In this document: positions 1-13,730 of the stretch, piece by piece
Layout: each line of letters begins with the position of its first letter
Position numbering within the stretch: the stretch's first letter is position 1
Source of the DNA: Echinometra lucunter
Lineage: Eukaryota > Echinodermata > Echinoidea > Camarodonta > Echinometridae
Length of the DNA: 64,000 nucleotides
Reading direction: 5' to 3'
NCBI GenBank assembly: GCA_029962745.1
Contig: CM057151.1
Span: forward strand, 2,173,298 to 2,237,297
Notes under the pieces: generated by a model
What the model saw: the letters and a program-made list of their open reading frames with translations, nothing else
What the model was told of the DNA's origin: nothing
Databases searched by the model: none
Position numbers and translations under genes: made by a program

Positions 1-170
1 GACTTTAACTGATTGTTATAATGGCAAGGCCAGTTGGAAGAGATGGTAGGAATACCAATTCATGTGATAAAGTAAAAATACAAGCCCTCCTAAACCCTTA
101 TCTTACAGTATCATATGCTGCAAATGTGCTTTTATTATATCTACTAGTACTTTTGACTGAAAATAGCTTG

Positions 171-338
171 TACATACATACATACATACATACATACATT
201 TTGGTATTTATATAGCACCTTTCCATTAACATGCTCAAAGCGCTTTACAATATATGAGATCAACACACTATAATTCTGTTGATTAAAAATGGGGTCATGA
301 TTTGGGTAAATATATCCACACACACACACACACACACA
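171..338. repeat. microsatellites (TACA)n and (CA)n
   Basis: A TACA/CATA tract lies at about 171-200 and a CA run at 316-338, both in the intron upstream of the penultimate PKA-subunit exon. Simple repeats; no function is suggested. Confidence 0.9.
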
Positions 339-579
339 AAATAATAACCTCGTATATTTACTTTCCTTTGTCTGAATCTTTGGACTCTTGCAGAGAAGAT
401 GGTGACAAAGTGACCATTCACATGATGCCATTTATATCATGTTGAATGGCCAGTTATGAACTGTATACTATTCATTTCTTGTGTCATAAACTCAATTAAT
501 TGCATGGGTTAATTTTTCTTACTTGGATACTCCATAAAGTATTATTGAACTAACTGAGGTACAATGATTATGATTACAG

Positions 580-1384
580 AGCTTGCATTGCTGACCAACA
601 AGCCTCGTGCTGCCTCTGTCTATGCTGTAGGTGAAGTCAGATGTGCCTGTAAGTACACCAAAATCACTCTCACTACTGTAACAATGTATGCTGGAATCAT
701 GTTAAAATGATCTGTCCTCAAACTAACTCCAACCTCCCCAGACAACTGACCTGTATTAAATGGCAATCGAGAATTTATCATGTATGCCATGGTGAGCAGC
801 AGTGCTCTTTTGTGCTGCCCAGAAGTAAATACATGCAAACTTACTTAGCTGTTCAAAGTGCACCGAGTAGTATAGGGATGGGGTGGGGTGGGATTGGATG
901 GGGGTTTTGGATTGGAAGGTGATCTATAGCAAACAGCTGCGTTCATTTGCATTGGTTTAATAAGGATGTGTATATTTGATTACAATTCTTTATTGGTTAT
1001 AAGAAAAACAAACAAACAAATGTGGGATGGAGAATGATTATCGAGTCTCGTAATAAGGTAGCTTACCTAACCAGAGTAGTGCAAGAAAACACATCCTGAA
1101 TGCAAACAATATGCATTTTTCATTCTGTATGCATCTTTTCACACCATGTCGTTTCACTAAGCTGCTAAGTTGGACTATAGAGAATGTCATTTTTCAATTC
1201 ATGACTTATTTTCAGGTGTTATAATCTTGCATTATGCTCTCTATAACTGCACTTTCTGTTTTTCATTGTACTCCTAGTCCTGGATGTGCAAGCATTTGAG
1301 CGGCTGTTGGGTCCGTGCATGGACATCATGAAGAGAAACATCGAGCATTATGAGCAGGAGACATCGAGATTGTTTGGCAAATAA
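580..1384 (+). CDS. PRKAR2: PKA type II regulatory subunit, last two coding exons (partial)
   Basis: Two exons, 580-648 and 1278-1384, join in phase across a 629-base GT-AG intron and end at TAA (1382-1384). The first encodes [20 protein letters not shown], the second begins [20 protein letters not shown]. This is the C-terminal end of the second cyclic-nucleotide-binding domain of cAMP-dependent protein kinase regulatory subunits; the PRAA stretch is the phosphate-binding cassette that holds cAMP. The wording, and the tail following MDIMKRNI, fit type II (RII) better than type I. Regulatory subunits hold the catalytic subunit inactive until cAMP binds. The protein ends soon after the domain (final residues SRLFGK), a little shorter than the vertebrate RII tail as I recall it. 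The upstream exons, with the docking domain and first cAMP site, lie outside the window. Confidence 0.93.
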
Positions 1385-4300
1385 CCCCTTCCTCCCACTT
1401 TTACATAGTCAATCCCTTTTCAACCATTCTTTCTGCTTCCCATATCTGCGGCACATTGGTCATTTTCACTGGCAAAGAGATGTCCTGCCACTCTTTCATC
1501 AGAAGAGGAGTTCACACATGACAGGCATCAGAGATACTAAAGCATATACGCCTTGGATACAAATTAAAGGGAACTTCAATGATTCAGTTTCATGGGGGGA
1601 AAAAAAAAGAAGAAAAGTTGAATTTGTTAGGGTTGAAACAATCGTATGCAACTTTTAAAGATTAAATGGTTGTTTTCATGATAGATTATCAGAGTCAGTC
1701 AGGGATATTTATCAAAGCACCTGTGCATTATTATGAATGCTATTTCTGTTCAGTGATACAAGTAGAGTGTTCACAATGTGGAGCTTAGTGGGACTTGTCT
1801 TGCCCTTCTGACTTGTCTCCAAATTTAAACGGTGTCCATTTTGCCTCTCTTACTTTGACAAGTGGTACGAGAGTTGTACAACTCTGGAGTTTGTCTTTTA
1901 ATGGATCCTTAGACTACCTGTATCTTATGGGTTGGAGTTTCAAGCAGCTTACCAGATTCACTTTTGTTATCAGTATTAGAAATGAAACATGAAATCAGAA
2001 AATGTTGATAGGACTTTTTTCAAGTGGTTTTGTTTATTCATTCTACATGTTTTATAAAAGTCAATGGCAGAAACAACAATGGATGGGTTTTATATGTATA
2101 AATATATATAGAAATATATATATATGTATTTCAAGCAGGTTTTATTGTCATATGAGCTATCTTTTCTTTTTGTCTGGAAGACATCTCCTTTTGATTATTT
2201 AAATCAGATGTGACATGCATTTTTTGTTGATATGGTAGTTATAACAGAGGAATGCAAATTTGCTGTTAATAGTCTGTACATAAAATTATCAAAGAAGTTT
2301 TACATTGAAAGTTGTATCTGTTCATTGAATTCAATGTTGGAATATTTTTGAATATTGCGTTTGATTATTTCACAAGGAATGTGAAAATTGGCTCAGTGAT
2401 CTAATGCAATTTTGAAGTATTTTCATACACACAGAAAGATGATTAATTGAAATGGTTGTTCGTGGTACATTGTGTCTAAACATGTATTTTGTTATGCTTA
2501 CTTTTTGTCCAATGTGGTGAATTCTTCCAGGTCTTTATTTTCATATTTCATTTATTTATTTATTTTGGGGGGTTCTCAGTTTGTTGAAGCATTCAGTACA
2601 TAATATCCGTTAATGAGCATAAACTGGGATGATACAAAATCGATACAGCTAATTTGATCAAAGTTAAGTAACGGCGTTAACGCATAGTATATGTATTTAC
2701 AACAGGGTTTAGAGGGATTTTATCTACATGTGTGTCAGAATTGTAATATTCTCCATATATGCAGGAAGTAGGGTCAGAAGGGCATTAATGTTATGAAGAA
2801 TATAATGCCTTCTAGCCCTCAGCTCATGCTACCAGTAAGTATATCCCATTTCATCCTTATTTATCTTCAGCTTCAGGAAGATAAAGATGGGAGTCAGAGA
2901 GTAAGCTAGGATATGAGAGAGGTGAGAGAGAGTGAGTCAGACAAATAGCATGAGAGAGAGAGAGAGGGGGGGGGGGGGAGTGAGAGCAAAGTGGAAATTG
3001 ATTTTCACAGAGATGTATAATATGCACAAACCTAAGTAATGGGTAATATTTGTTGTATGTAGGTAAAGATCTTTATTGAGAATGGTTAAGAGTGCTAAAA
3101 GGAAATCACATATTTGAGTTAAACAACAGAAATTACTGGTGTGTTTGTACTTGCATGTTTTTTATATTGTACAACATATCAATTTTTAAAGAACACAGGC
3201 AAATTTATTGAAATAGAAAACTTTAAGCTACATATATTTAGATATTTATAAGATGACAAGAATTCATTTATTGATTGCTGTTGTGTGTTCGTTAACAAAC
3301 TAATTAGACATATCAACCTTGCCATAAATTGAATCTGGTCATTCAATCTGCCTCATTTTCTCTCACTTCTTCTTTCTATTTGAGTGCTATTTTACAGGGT
3401 TCTGTTCAAGGCATCATATAGACAATGCTGATTTCTATGTGAAAATCAGATAATTATTCTCATATGATGTATAGTCTGAAGAACTTGTACAGATTTATTG
3501 GTAGACCTTGTCATTATGATCTTCATTTAGATTGATCTAAACTAACAAGTGAATAGATACGCAAAGGGTTTAGTGGCATTTAACATATTTTCTTCTTCAG
3601 TTTTCTTTCATTTTCTTTCATCACTTCAGACTTCAGAGAAGTCTTTCTTCTGTACTAATTCCTGATACCTTTGATATAGAGACAAGAAACAGACCTTCTC
3701 CCTTGTACCTGAAAGACATTCCATCTTGCCAAAGTTTAATGATCTTTCAGAATTGGTGATGATTATGAAGAAATATTCGGAATGTGCTTTTCTAATTAGC
3801 AATTGATATTTCTCTTGTTATTAATTCATTAGAAGTCTGCACGCAGTATGTGCACCATCTCCACTCAGTGGAATTAGGGTTGACATATATTGTAATCAAG
3901 GCAATGATGAATTCATTCACAAAGAGTTTATGGAAGGATATTATCCTTCCACCCTTCTGTTTTCTCTCCTCGACAAATTTGTTGCACATGAAACAAATAT
4001 ATCTTAGACAGGATATATAATATGGTTAGGATGACCCTTTGACCTGTGACCCATATCCACTAGATCATAATCCTACTGTGATGGTATATTGTTACTATCA
4101 CATGAAGACCTAGGGAACTAATGAATAATGAAGAGGTTAAATCCATGGCTTCCTTCATTTTCTGTTTAAAGGCAATTGTTTAACAAACGTTTGGAGAGTT
4201 CACTGTTGCACAGTACATGAACCTAAACATTTTTTTTCTTGTAAAAAGTTGCGATGTTCATTACCATCGTCATACACAATTTTCTGTTCATTCTGAAAGC

Positions 4301-4626
4301 ATGTACATGTTAAAAGCTGTAGAAAACCAAAAATGTCTAAACGACATTGTGGCTGCCATTTTGATGTTGCCATTCTTAACATATGTTTAAAACTTTGTGT
4401 ATATTTTAGCACATTACATAATGTGGAATTACATGACTTTTTGTTGTTGAAATATTTGGTAAGTACAGTGTGTTGTATAGGCCAATTACCATGACATCTT
4501 GTTCATGATTATTCATTGTTAAAGATCTTATTTTGGAAAAGGTTGGTTTTGTATTTGTTCTTGACAGCATTGTTGTCTTGTCAAAAATGTGTTAGTCATT
4601 TCCAAATAAAATGAGAATCTGAAAAA
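1385..4626 (+). other. probable long 3' UTR / downstream region of the PKA subunit gene
   Basis: After the stop codon there is about 3.2 kb with no convincing exon. An AATAAA at 4605-4610, followed by an A run at 4622, is a plausible cleavage/polyadenylation signal, though earlier sites may be used. Included are a GA/poly-G tract (about 2951-2979) and short AT-rich runs. Reading frames here are short and resemble no protein I know. Assignment to the UTR is inference. Confidence 0.4.
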
Positions 4627-4661
4627 AAAGGCAACAAAATGTGTCACAAGTGTTTATTTAA

Positions 4662-4810
4662 ATAATATGGACTGGCCTTGATAGAGATATGACATATATT
4701 GCCCAATTAGATCATATCGCCTGATCTTATGAGGCGGAAGCCGAGGGTGATATGAATCTAATGAGGGCAATATATGAAAGTCATGTCTTGGAAAGGCCAG
4801 TCCATATTAT
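4662..4810. mobile_element. foldback MITE-like inverted repeat
   Basis: The left arm begins ATAATATGGACTGGCCT and the right arm ends with its complement AGGCCAGTCCATATTAT; similarity continues inward for about 50 bases per arm, around a centre rich in AGGCGGAAGCCGAGGG. There is no coding capacity. The family is not identified. A further copy of the arm motif in direct orientation (AATATGGACCGGCT, about 5056) suggests a compound or decayed element reaching to about 5.1 kb. Confidence 0.6.
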
Positions 4811-5174
4811 CTACAAGACATCTTGAGCAAATTCATGACAAAAACAAAAGTTGATGTACCTAAATTCACATTAAAAAAATGCAAGCCAGGCAAAAAAAAA
4901 AATCATTCCTCCAAACTGAATTCGCATTAGAATGCACGCAGTGATATGCAAATTTCATTGCACGTGCACTAGATCGCGCTCGCGTATTTAAACCAAGTTT
5001 GATTGTTTGCGCATGCTCAAAATTTCTTGTACATGAAAAAACGTGGTATATCAAAAATATGGACCGGCTTTCTGGCTGATATGGACTTTTCTCTAAACTG
5101 GGTCGATATGATTTGGAAATTGACCTGCTCAGATGTCATGTATGGGTAATAATTGTTAATATTATGTCTGTCTG

Positions 5175-5587
5175 TTAACCCATTCATGACATAGGTCCAC
5201 ATTTTGTGGTTTGGCCTTATATCTTGATGCAAAGCCCTAAAAATCATGCCAAATACATGAGCAAAAAGAGCAAAAAATTCTACACAAACTGTGCCCATTT
5301 TGGTTGCGTCAGTATTCGTTGTCTGATGCTGAAAATTTTTAAAAGGAAAATAAGCATTAAAATCCTTCAATTGGCAATGTGATAGAAAGTTTAAAATCAC
5401 ACCGTTTTCCCCTGCAAATTGGCAACTTTTTGACTTCTCATAATTTCTGTCAATTTATATTCATTTCAGATACATGACGTTTCATAAGAAAAATGTAGCA
5501 ATAAAATAAAAATGTTGGTGTTGCCAATTTGAAGAATAAAAGCTGATCAAATTAGGCTTTAAATAATTCCTGTCACGAATGGGTTAA
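5175..5587. mobile_element. TTAA-type (piggyBac-like) MITE, copy 1
   Basis: The ends are TTAACCCATTCATGAC and GTCACGAATGGGTTAA: imperfect terminal inverted repeats starting CCC inside a TTAA target duplication, the pattern of piggyBac-type elements. About 413 bases and no transposase. A near full-length relative lies at 39315-39730 and a fragment at 27885-27972, so this is a dispersed family with at least three copies here. Confidence 0.8.
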
Positions 5588-5884
5588 AAGGTACTAGTGA
5601 ACATTTACCTTATATTTACAAACTTGGTAGATGGACTGACCATGTAAGATGCCATACAGAAGGAGATGTAAATGGAAAATCTGCATGTTCATTGTTGAAC
5701 ATACTGAGCTTTTATAAGGACAAGTGTAGAGAAATGTTTTAACATTTAAAAAGGCATCATGTATGAAAGGGGAGTCTAATCAGCAATATCAAGCATGGGG
5801 CAACATTTTTGGGAGAGCCTGGAAATGTAGTTTCCTGGAAAATTGATGAGAATCCCATGAGTAGATAGAATGAGAGAGAAAGAG

Positions 5885-6384
5885 NNNNNNNNNNNNNNNN
5901 NNNNNNNNNNNNNNNNNNNNNNNNNNNNNNNNNNNNNNNNNNNNNNNNNNNNNNNNNNNNNNNNNNNNNNNNNNNNNNNNNNNNNNNNNNNNNNNNNNNN
6001 NNNNNNNNNNNNNNNNNNNNNNNNNNNNNNNNNNNNNNNNNNNNNNNNNNNNNNNNNNNNNNNNNNNNNNNNNNNNNNNNNNNNNNNNNNNNNNNNNNNN
6101 NNNNNNNNNNNNNNNNNNNNNNNNNNNNNNNNNNNNNNNNNNNNNNNNNNNNNNNNNNNNNNNNNNNNNNNNNNNNNNNNNNNNNNNNNNNNNNNNNNNN
6201 NNNNNNNNNNNNNNNNNNNNNNNNNNNNNNNNNNNNNNNNNNNNNNNNNNNNNNNNNNNNNNNNNNNNNNNNNNNNNNNNNNNNNNNNNNNNNNNNNNNN
6301 NNNNNNNNNNNNNNNNNNNNNNNNNNNNNNNNNNNNNNNNNNNNNNNNNNNNNNNNNNNNNNNNNNNNNNNNNNNNNNNNNNNN
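5885..6384. other. assembly gap (500 N)
   Basis: Exactly 500 Ns, so the size may be nominal. It sits at the left border of the satellite array and hides the junction and possibly more monomers. Reading frames across it are meaningless. Confidence 0.99.
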
Positions 6385-9300
6385 TGATGTTTTATGTTTA
6401 TCCATTTAGCTAGTAATTGTTAGCACCTTTCTAGTCTAAAGAATTATTTAAAGCATAAAGTCAAGCAGATAAAGAAATTCAAAAAACCTTATCCACTCTG
6501 ACAGGTTTTTAAACAAAATTATTACATGGTATCCCCGGCTGACAAAGAAAAATGAGGTACTTTTACTTCATTTATTTTGAGCATAAATATCGATTCTTCT
6601 ATAGCATACAGATTCTATTCCTATCACGGTTAAGATTCTCCAAATATATTTCACGGTCAAACTTAATTTTAGCATCGAACTGCTTATGTACCTACCTTGA
6701 AGACAGAAGAGCGCTGTAAAAAAAACATGTTTGAAAGTAAGCGCATTAATGAATCACAGATATCAAAGTAGGTTCTTTGTGAATACATTTTAATGTCTTA
6801 GATAATGATCCATATAAATAAACAACAAAAAACAACAACAAACACCAGAAATAAAAAGGAAAAGGTTTTTTTAAACATCGCTAACATCTTTACCGTTATT
6901 CTAAGCAAATAATTGCCAACAAAGAAAAGAAAAGAAAAGAAAAGAAAATGTGACTATTTTCAAAGTGCTAGAAAATGTTGAACTCGTATTCGAAAAAGGT
7001 TAATGATAACGAGATTGCAAGAAAACTCTTATTTGGGGATGATATGATTAGTTCACATTATGTTTTTATTGATGTTTTAATGTTTTTCCATTTAGCTAGT
7101 AATTGTTAGCACGTTACTAGTCTAAAGAATTATTCAAAGCATAAAGTCAAGAGGATAAAGAAATTCAAAACACCTTAACCACTCTGACAGGTTTTTGTTT
7201 TCTTTAATTATTAAATTGTACCCCCGGTCGACAAAGAAAAATGAGGTACTTCTACTTCATTTCTTTTTAACGTAAATATCAATTCTTCCATAGCATACAG
7301 ATTCTATGCCTATCACGTTTGAGATTCTCAAAATATATTTCACGATCAAAACTTAATTTTAGCATTGAACTATTTACGTACTTACCTCCATGTAAATGAT
7401 CCATATAAATAAACCAAAAAAAAAACAACAACAACAAACACCAGAAATAAAAAGGAAAAGGTTTTTGAAACATCGCTTACATCTTTACCGGTATTCTAAA
7501 CAAATGATTGCCAACAAAGAAAAGAAAAGAAAATGTGACTATTTTCAAAGTGCTAGAAAATGTTGAACTCGTATTCGAAAAAGGTTAATGACAGCGAGAT
7601 TGCAAGAAAACTCTTATTTGGGGATGATATGATTAGTTCACATTATGTTTTTCTTGATGTTTTTATGTTTTTCCATTTAGCTAGTAATTGTTAGCACGTT
7701 ACTAGTCTAAAGAATTATTCAAAGCATAAAGTCAAGAGGATAAAGAAATTCAAAACACCTCATCCACTGACTCTGACAGGTTTTTGTTTTCTTTAATCAT
7801 TACATGGTATCCCCGGTCGACAAAGAAAAATGAGGTATTTCTACTTCATTTCTTTTTAGCATAAATATCGATTCTTCCATAGCATACAGATTCCATGCCT
7901 ATCACGGTTAAGATTCTCCAAATATATTTAACGATCAAAACTTAATTTTAGCACTGAACTATTTACGTACTTACCTCCATGCCCTTTAAAAATATGTTTG
8001 GAAGTAAGCGCATTAATGAATCATAGATTAATAAAATATGAAAACAGGTTTTTTTGTGAATACATTTTAATGTCATAGATAATGATCCGTATAAATCAAC
8101 AACAAGCAACAACAACAAACACCAGAACTAACAATGAAAACGTATTTTTTTTAAACATCGCTTACATCTATACCGGTATTGCAAGCAAATAATTGCCAAC
8201 ACAGGAAGGAAAATTGGACTACATTTTCAAAGTGCTAGAAAATGCTGTACTCGTATTCGGAAAAGGTTAATGACAGCGAGATTGCAAGATAACCCATATT
8301 TGGGGTGATATGATTAGTTCACATTATGTTTTCTTGATGTTTTTATGTTTATCCATTTAGCTAGTAATTGTTAGCACCTTTCTAGTCTAAAGAATTATTT
8401 AAAGCATAAAGTCAAGCAGATAAAGAAATTCAAAAAACCTTATCCACTCTTACAGGTTTTTTAACAAAATTATTACATGGTATCCCCGGCTGACAAAGAA
8501 AAATGAGGTACTTCTACTTCATTTCTTTTGAGCATAAATATCGATTCTTCCATAGCATACAGATTCTATTCCTATCACGGTTAAGATTCTCCAAATATAT
8601 TTCACGGTCAAACTTAATTTTAGCATCGAACTGCTTAAGTACCTACCGTGAAGACAGAAGAGGGCTGTAAAAAAAAACATGTTTGAAAGTAAGCTCATTA
8701 ATGAATCACAGATATCAAGGTAGGTTCTTTGTGAATACATTTTAATGTCTTAGATAATGATCCATATAAATAAACAACAAAAAACAACAACAAACACCAG
8801 AAATAAAAAGAAAAGGTTTTTTTAAACATCGCTAACATCTTTACCGTTATTCTAAGCAAATAATTGCCAACAAAGAAAAGAAAAGAAAATGTGACTATTT
8901 TCAAAGTGCTAGAAAATGTTGAACTCGTATTCGAAAAAGGTTAATGATAACCAGATTGCAAGAAAACTCTTATTTGGGGATGATATGATTAGTTCACATT
9001 ATGTTTTTCTTGATGTTTTTATGTTTTTCCATTTAACTAGTAATTGTTAGCACGTTACTAGTCTAAAGAATTATTCAAAGCATAAAGTCAAGAGGATAAA
9101 GAAATTGAAAACACCTTAACCACTCTGACAGGTTTTTGTTTTCTTTAATTATTAAATTGTACCCCGGTCGACAAAGAAAAATGAGGTACTTCTACTTCAT
9201 TTCTTTTTAACGTAAATATCAATTCTTCCATAGCATACAGATTCTATGCCTATCACGTTTGAGATTCTCAAAATATATTTCACGATCAAAACTTAATTTT

Positions 9301-12300
9301 AGCACTGAACTATTTACGTACTTACCTCCATGCCCTTTAAAAATATGTTTGGAAGTAAGCGCATTAATGAATCATAGATTAATAAAATATGAAAGCAGGT
9401 TTTTTTGTGAATACATTTTAATGTCATAGGTAATGATCCGTATAAATAAACAACAAAAAACAACAACAAACACCAGAAATAAAAAAGAAAAGGTTTTTTT
9501 AAACATCGCTAACATCTTTACCGTTATTCTAAGCAAATAATTGCCAACAAAGAAAAGAAAAGAAAATGTGACTATTTTCAAAGTGCTAGAAAATGTTGAA
9601 CTCGTATTCGAAAAAGGTTAATGATAACCAGATTGCAAGAAAACTCTTATTTGGGGATGATATGATTAGTTCACATTATGTTTTTCTTGATGTTTTTATG
9701 TTTTTCCATTTAACTAGTAATTGTTAGCACGTTACTAGTCTAAAGAATTATTCAAAGCATAAAGTCAAGAGGATAAAGAAATTGAAAACACCTTAACCAC
9801 TCTGACAGGTTTTTGTTTTCTTTAATTATTAAATTGTACCCCCGGTCGACAAAGAAAAATGAGGTACTTCTACTTCATTTCTTTTTAACGTAAATATCAA
9901 TTCTTCCATAGCATACAGATTCTATGCCTATCACGTTTGAGATTCTCAAAATATATTTCACGATCAAAACTTAATTTTAGCACTGAACTATTTACGTACT
10001 TACCTCCATGCCCTTTAAAAATATGTTTGGAAGTAAGCGCATTAATGAATCATAGATTAATAAAATATGAAAGCAGGTTTTTTTGTGAATACATTTTAAT
10101 GTCATAGGTAATGATCCGTATAAAACAACAACAAAGAACAACAACAAACGCTAGAACTAAAAAGGAAAAGTTTTGTTTATAACATTCGCTTACATCTATA
10201 CCGGTATTCCAAGCAAATAATTGCCAAGAAAGAAAAGAAAAGAAAAGAAAACGTGACTATTTTCAAAGTGCTAGAAAATGCTGTACTCGTATTCGAAAAA
10301 GATTAATGACAGCGAGATTGCAAGAAAACCCTTATTTGGGGATGATATGATTAGTCCACATTATGTTTTTCTTGATGTTTTATGTTTATCCATTTAGCTA
10401 GTAATCGTTAGCACGTGACTAGCCTGAAGAATTATTCAAAGCATAAAGTCAAGCAGATAGAGAAATTCAAAACACCTGATCCACTCTGAAAGGTTTTTGT
10501 TTTCTTTAATTATTACATGGTACCCTGGCCGACAATGAAAAATGAGGTACTAATACTTCATTTCTTTTTAGCATAAATATCGATTCTTCCATAGCATATA
10601 GATTTAATATTCCTATCACGGTTAACATTCTCCAAATATATTTCACGGTCAAAACCTAATTTTAGCATCGAACTGCTTATGTACCTACCGTGAAGACAGA
10701 AGAGCGCTGTAAAAAAAAACATGTTTGAAAGTAAGCTCATAAATGAATCACAGATATAAAAGTAGGTTCTTTGTGAATACATTTTAATGTCTTAGATAAT
10801 GATCCATATAAGTAAACAACAAAAAACAACAACAAACACCAGAAATAAAAAGGAAAAGGTTTTTTTAAACATCGCTTACATCTTTACCATTATTCTAAGC
10901 AAATAATTGCCAACAAAGAAAAGAAAAGAAAATGTGACTATTTTCAAAGTGCTAGAAAATGTTGAACTCGTATTCGAAAAAGGTTAATGATAACCAGATT
11001 GCAAGAAAACTCTTATTTGGGGATGATATGATTAGTTCACATTATGTTTTTCTTGATTTTTTTATGTTTTTCCATTTAACTAGTAATTGTTAGCACGTTA
11101 CTAGTCTAAAGAATTATTCAAAGCATAAAGTCAAGCAGATAAAGAAATTCAAAACACCTTATCCACTCTGACAGGTTTTTGTTTTCTTTAATTATTACAT
11201 GGTACCCCGGACGACAATGAAAAATGAGGTACTCCTACTTCATTTCTTTTTTCAGCATAAATATCAATTCTTCCATAGCATACAGATTCTATGCCTATCA
11301 CGTTTGAGATTCTCAAAATATATTTAACGGTCAAAACTTAATTTTAGCACTGAACTATTTACGTACTTACCTCCATGCCCTTTAAAAATATGTTTGGAAG
11401 TAAGCGCATTAATGAATCATAGATTAATAAAATATGAAAGCAGGTTTTTTTGTGAATACATTTTAATGTCATAGGTAATGATCCGTATAAAACAACAACA
11501 AAGAACAACAACAAACGCTAGAACTAAAAAGGAAAAGTTTTGTTTATAACATTCGCTTACATCTATACCGGTATTCCAAGCAAATAATTGCCAAGAAAGA
11601 AAAGAAAAGAAAAGAAAACGTGACTATTTTCAAAGTGCTAGAAAATGCTGTACTCGTATTCGAAAAAGATTAATGACAGCGAGATTGCAAGAAAACCCTT
11701 ATTTGGGGATGATATGATTAGTCCACATTATGTTTTTCTTGATGTTTTATGTTTATCCATTTAGCTAGTAATCGTTAGCACGTGACTAGCCTGAAGAATT
11801 ATTCAAAGCATAAAGTCAAGCAGATAGAGAAATTCAAAACACCTGATCCACTCTGAAAGGTTTTTGTTTTCTTTAATTATTACATGGTACCCTGGCCGAC
11901 AATGAAAAATGAGGTACTAATACTTCATTTCTTTTAGCATAAATATCGATTCTTCCATAGCATATAGATTTAATATTCCTATCACGGTTAACATTCTCCA
12001 AATATATTTCACGGTCAAAACCTAATTTTAGCATCGAACTGCTTATGTACCTACCGTGAAGACAGAAGAGCGCTGTAAAAAAAACATGTTTGAAAGTAAG
12101 CTCATAAATGAATCACAGATATAAAAGTAGGTTCTTTGTGAATACATTTTAATGTCTTAGATAATGATCCATATAAGTAAGCAACAAAAAACAACAACAA
12201 ACACCAGAAATAAAAAGGAAAAGGTTTTTTTAAACATCACTTACATCTTTACCATTATTCTAAGAAAATAATTGCCAACAAAGAAAAGAAAAGAAAATGT

Positions 12301-13730
12301 GACTATTTTCAAAGTGCTAGAAAATGTTGAACTCGTATTCGAAAAAGGTTAATGATAACCAGATTGCAAGAAAACTCTTATTTGGGGATGATATGATTAG
12401 TTCACATTATGTTTTTATTGATGTTTTAATGTTTTTCCATTTAGCTAGTAATTGTTAGCACGTTACTAGTCTAAAGAATTATTCAAAGCATAAAGTCAAG
12501 AGGATAAAGAAATTCAAAACACCTTAACCACTCTGACAGGTTTTTGTTTTCTTTAATTATTAAATTGTACCCCCGGTCGACAAAGAAAAATGAGGTACTT
12601 CTACTTCATTTCTTTTTAACGTAAATATCAATTCTTCCATAGCATACAGATTCTATGCCTATCACGTTTGAGATTCTCAAAATATATTTAACGGTCAAAA
12701 CTTAATTTTAGCACTGAACTATTTACGTACTTACCTCCATGCCCTTTAAAAATATGTTTGGAAGTAAGCGCATTAATGAATCATAGATAAATAAAATATG
12801 AAAGCAGGTTTTTTGTGAATATATTTTAATGTCATAGATAATGATCCGTATAAAACAACAACAAAAAACAATAACAAACACCAGAACTAAAAAGGAAAGA
12901 TTTTTTTTCAAAACATGGCTTACATCTATACCGGTATTCCAAGCAAATAATTGCCAACAAAGAAAAGAAAAGAAAAGAAAAGAAAATGTGACTATTTTCA
13001 AAGTGCTAGATAATGTTGTACTCGTATTCGAAAAAGGTTAATGACAGCGAGATTGCAAGAAAACTCTTATTTGGGGATGATATGATTAGTTCACATTATG
13101 TTTTTCTTGATGTTTTAATGTTTTTCCATTTAGCTAGTAATTGTTAGCACGTTACTAGTCTAAAGAATTATTCAAAGCATAAAGTCAAGCGGATAAACAA
13201 GTTCAAAACACCTTATCCACTCTGACAGGTTTTTGTTTTCTTTAATTATTACATGGTACCCAAGGCCAAAAAAGAAAAATGAGGTATTTCTACTTCACTT
13301 CTCTTGAGCATAAATATCGATTCTTCCATAGCATACAGATTCCATTCCTATCACCGTTAAGATTCTCCAAATATATTTCACGGTCAAAACCTAATTTTAG
13401 CATAGAATTTGTATATACTTCCCTCCCATTCCTGTAAAAAATATGTTGGGAAGTAAGCTCATTAATGTTATCATAGATTAATAAAATATGAAAGCAGGTT
13501 CCTTCTAAGTACATTTTAATGTCATAGATTATAAAGTATAGAGTATAAAACAACAGCAAAGAACAACAACAAACACCAGAATTAAAAAGGAAAAGTTTTG
13601 TTTTTAACATTCGCTTAAATCTATACCGGTATTCCAAGCAAATATTGCCAATAAAGAAAAGAAAAGAAAAGAAAATGTGACTATTTTCGAAGTGCTAGAA
13701 AATGCTGCACTCGTATTCGAAAAAGATTAA
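6385..13730. repeat. AT-rich satellite array, about 680-base monomers, two subtypes
   Basis: A landmark starting TGATGTTTT and followed by CCATTTAGCTAGTAA recurs at 6385, 7070, 7655, 8335, 9011, 9688, 10373, 11054, 11740, 12419 and 13108, giving periods of 676-689 bases except one of 585 caused by an internal deletion (monomer 2). Two subtypes are seen. Type A has GAAGACAGAAGAGCGCTG in mid-monomer (monomers 1, 4, 7, 9). Type B has CTCCATGCCCTTTAAAAATA there (3, 5, 6, 8, 10). The last monomer is a diverged third form, cut off at 13730 where LTR sequence begins. Each monomer has an AAAGA microsatellite of variable length. Minus-strand reading frames repeat from monomer to monomer but are low-complexity and not conserved in frame, so I do not call genes. 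The array starts at the assembly gap and may be longer. Confidence 0.95.
9985..12715. repeat. recent duplication of a satellite monomer pair (about 1.37 kb x 2)
   Basis: The segment from about 9985 to 11350 is repeated almost base for base from about 11350 to 12715. Both copies contain rare variants such as AATCGTTAGCACGTGACTAG and GATAGAGAAATTC that other monomers lack. This makes a B-A dimer, a nascent higher-order repeat. Boundaries are approximate because the monomers themselves are similar. Confidence 0.75.

Noticed and set aside
5776..6409. Frames spanning the first assembly gap
   Set aside because: They consist almost entirely of unknown bases.
6385..13730. Repeated minus-strand frames in the satellite array (for example those starting MKIVTFSFLFF)
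   Set aside because: They recur only because the monomer recurs; composition is low-complexity, lengths differ and frames are broken between monomers.
6385..13730. CRISPR-like regular repeats
   Set aside because: The units are about 680 bases and directly adjoining, without unique spacers, in animal DNA.
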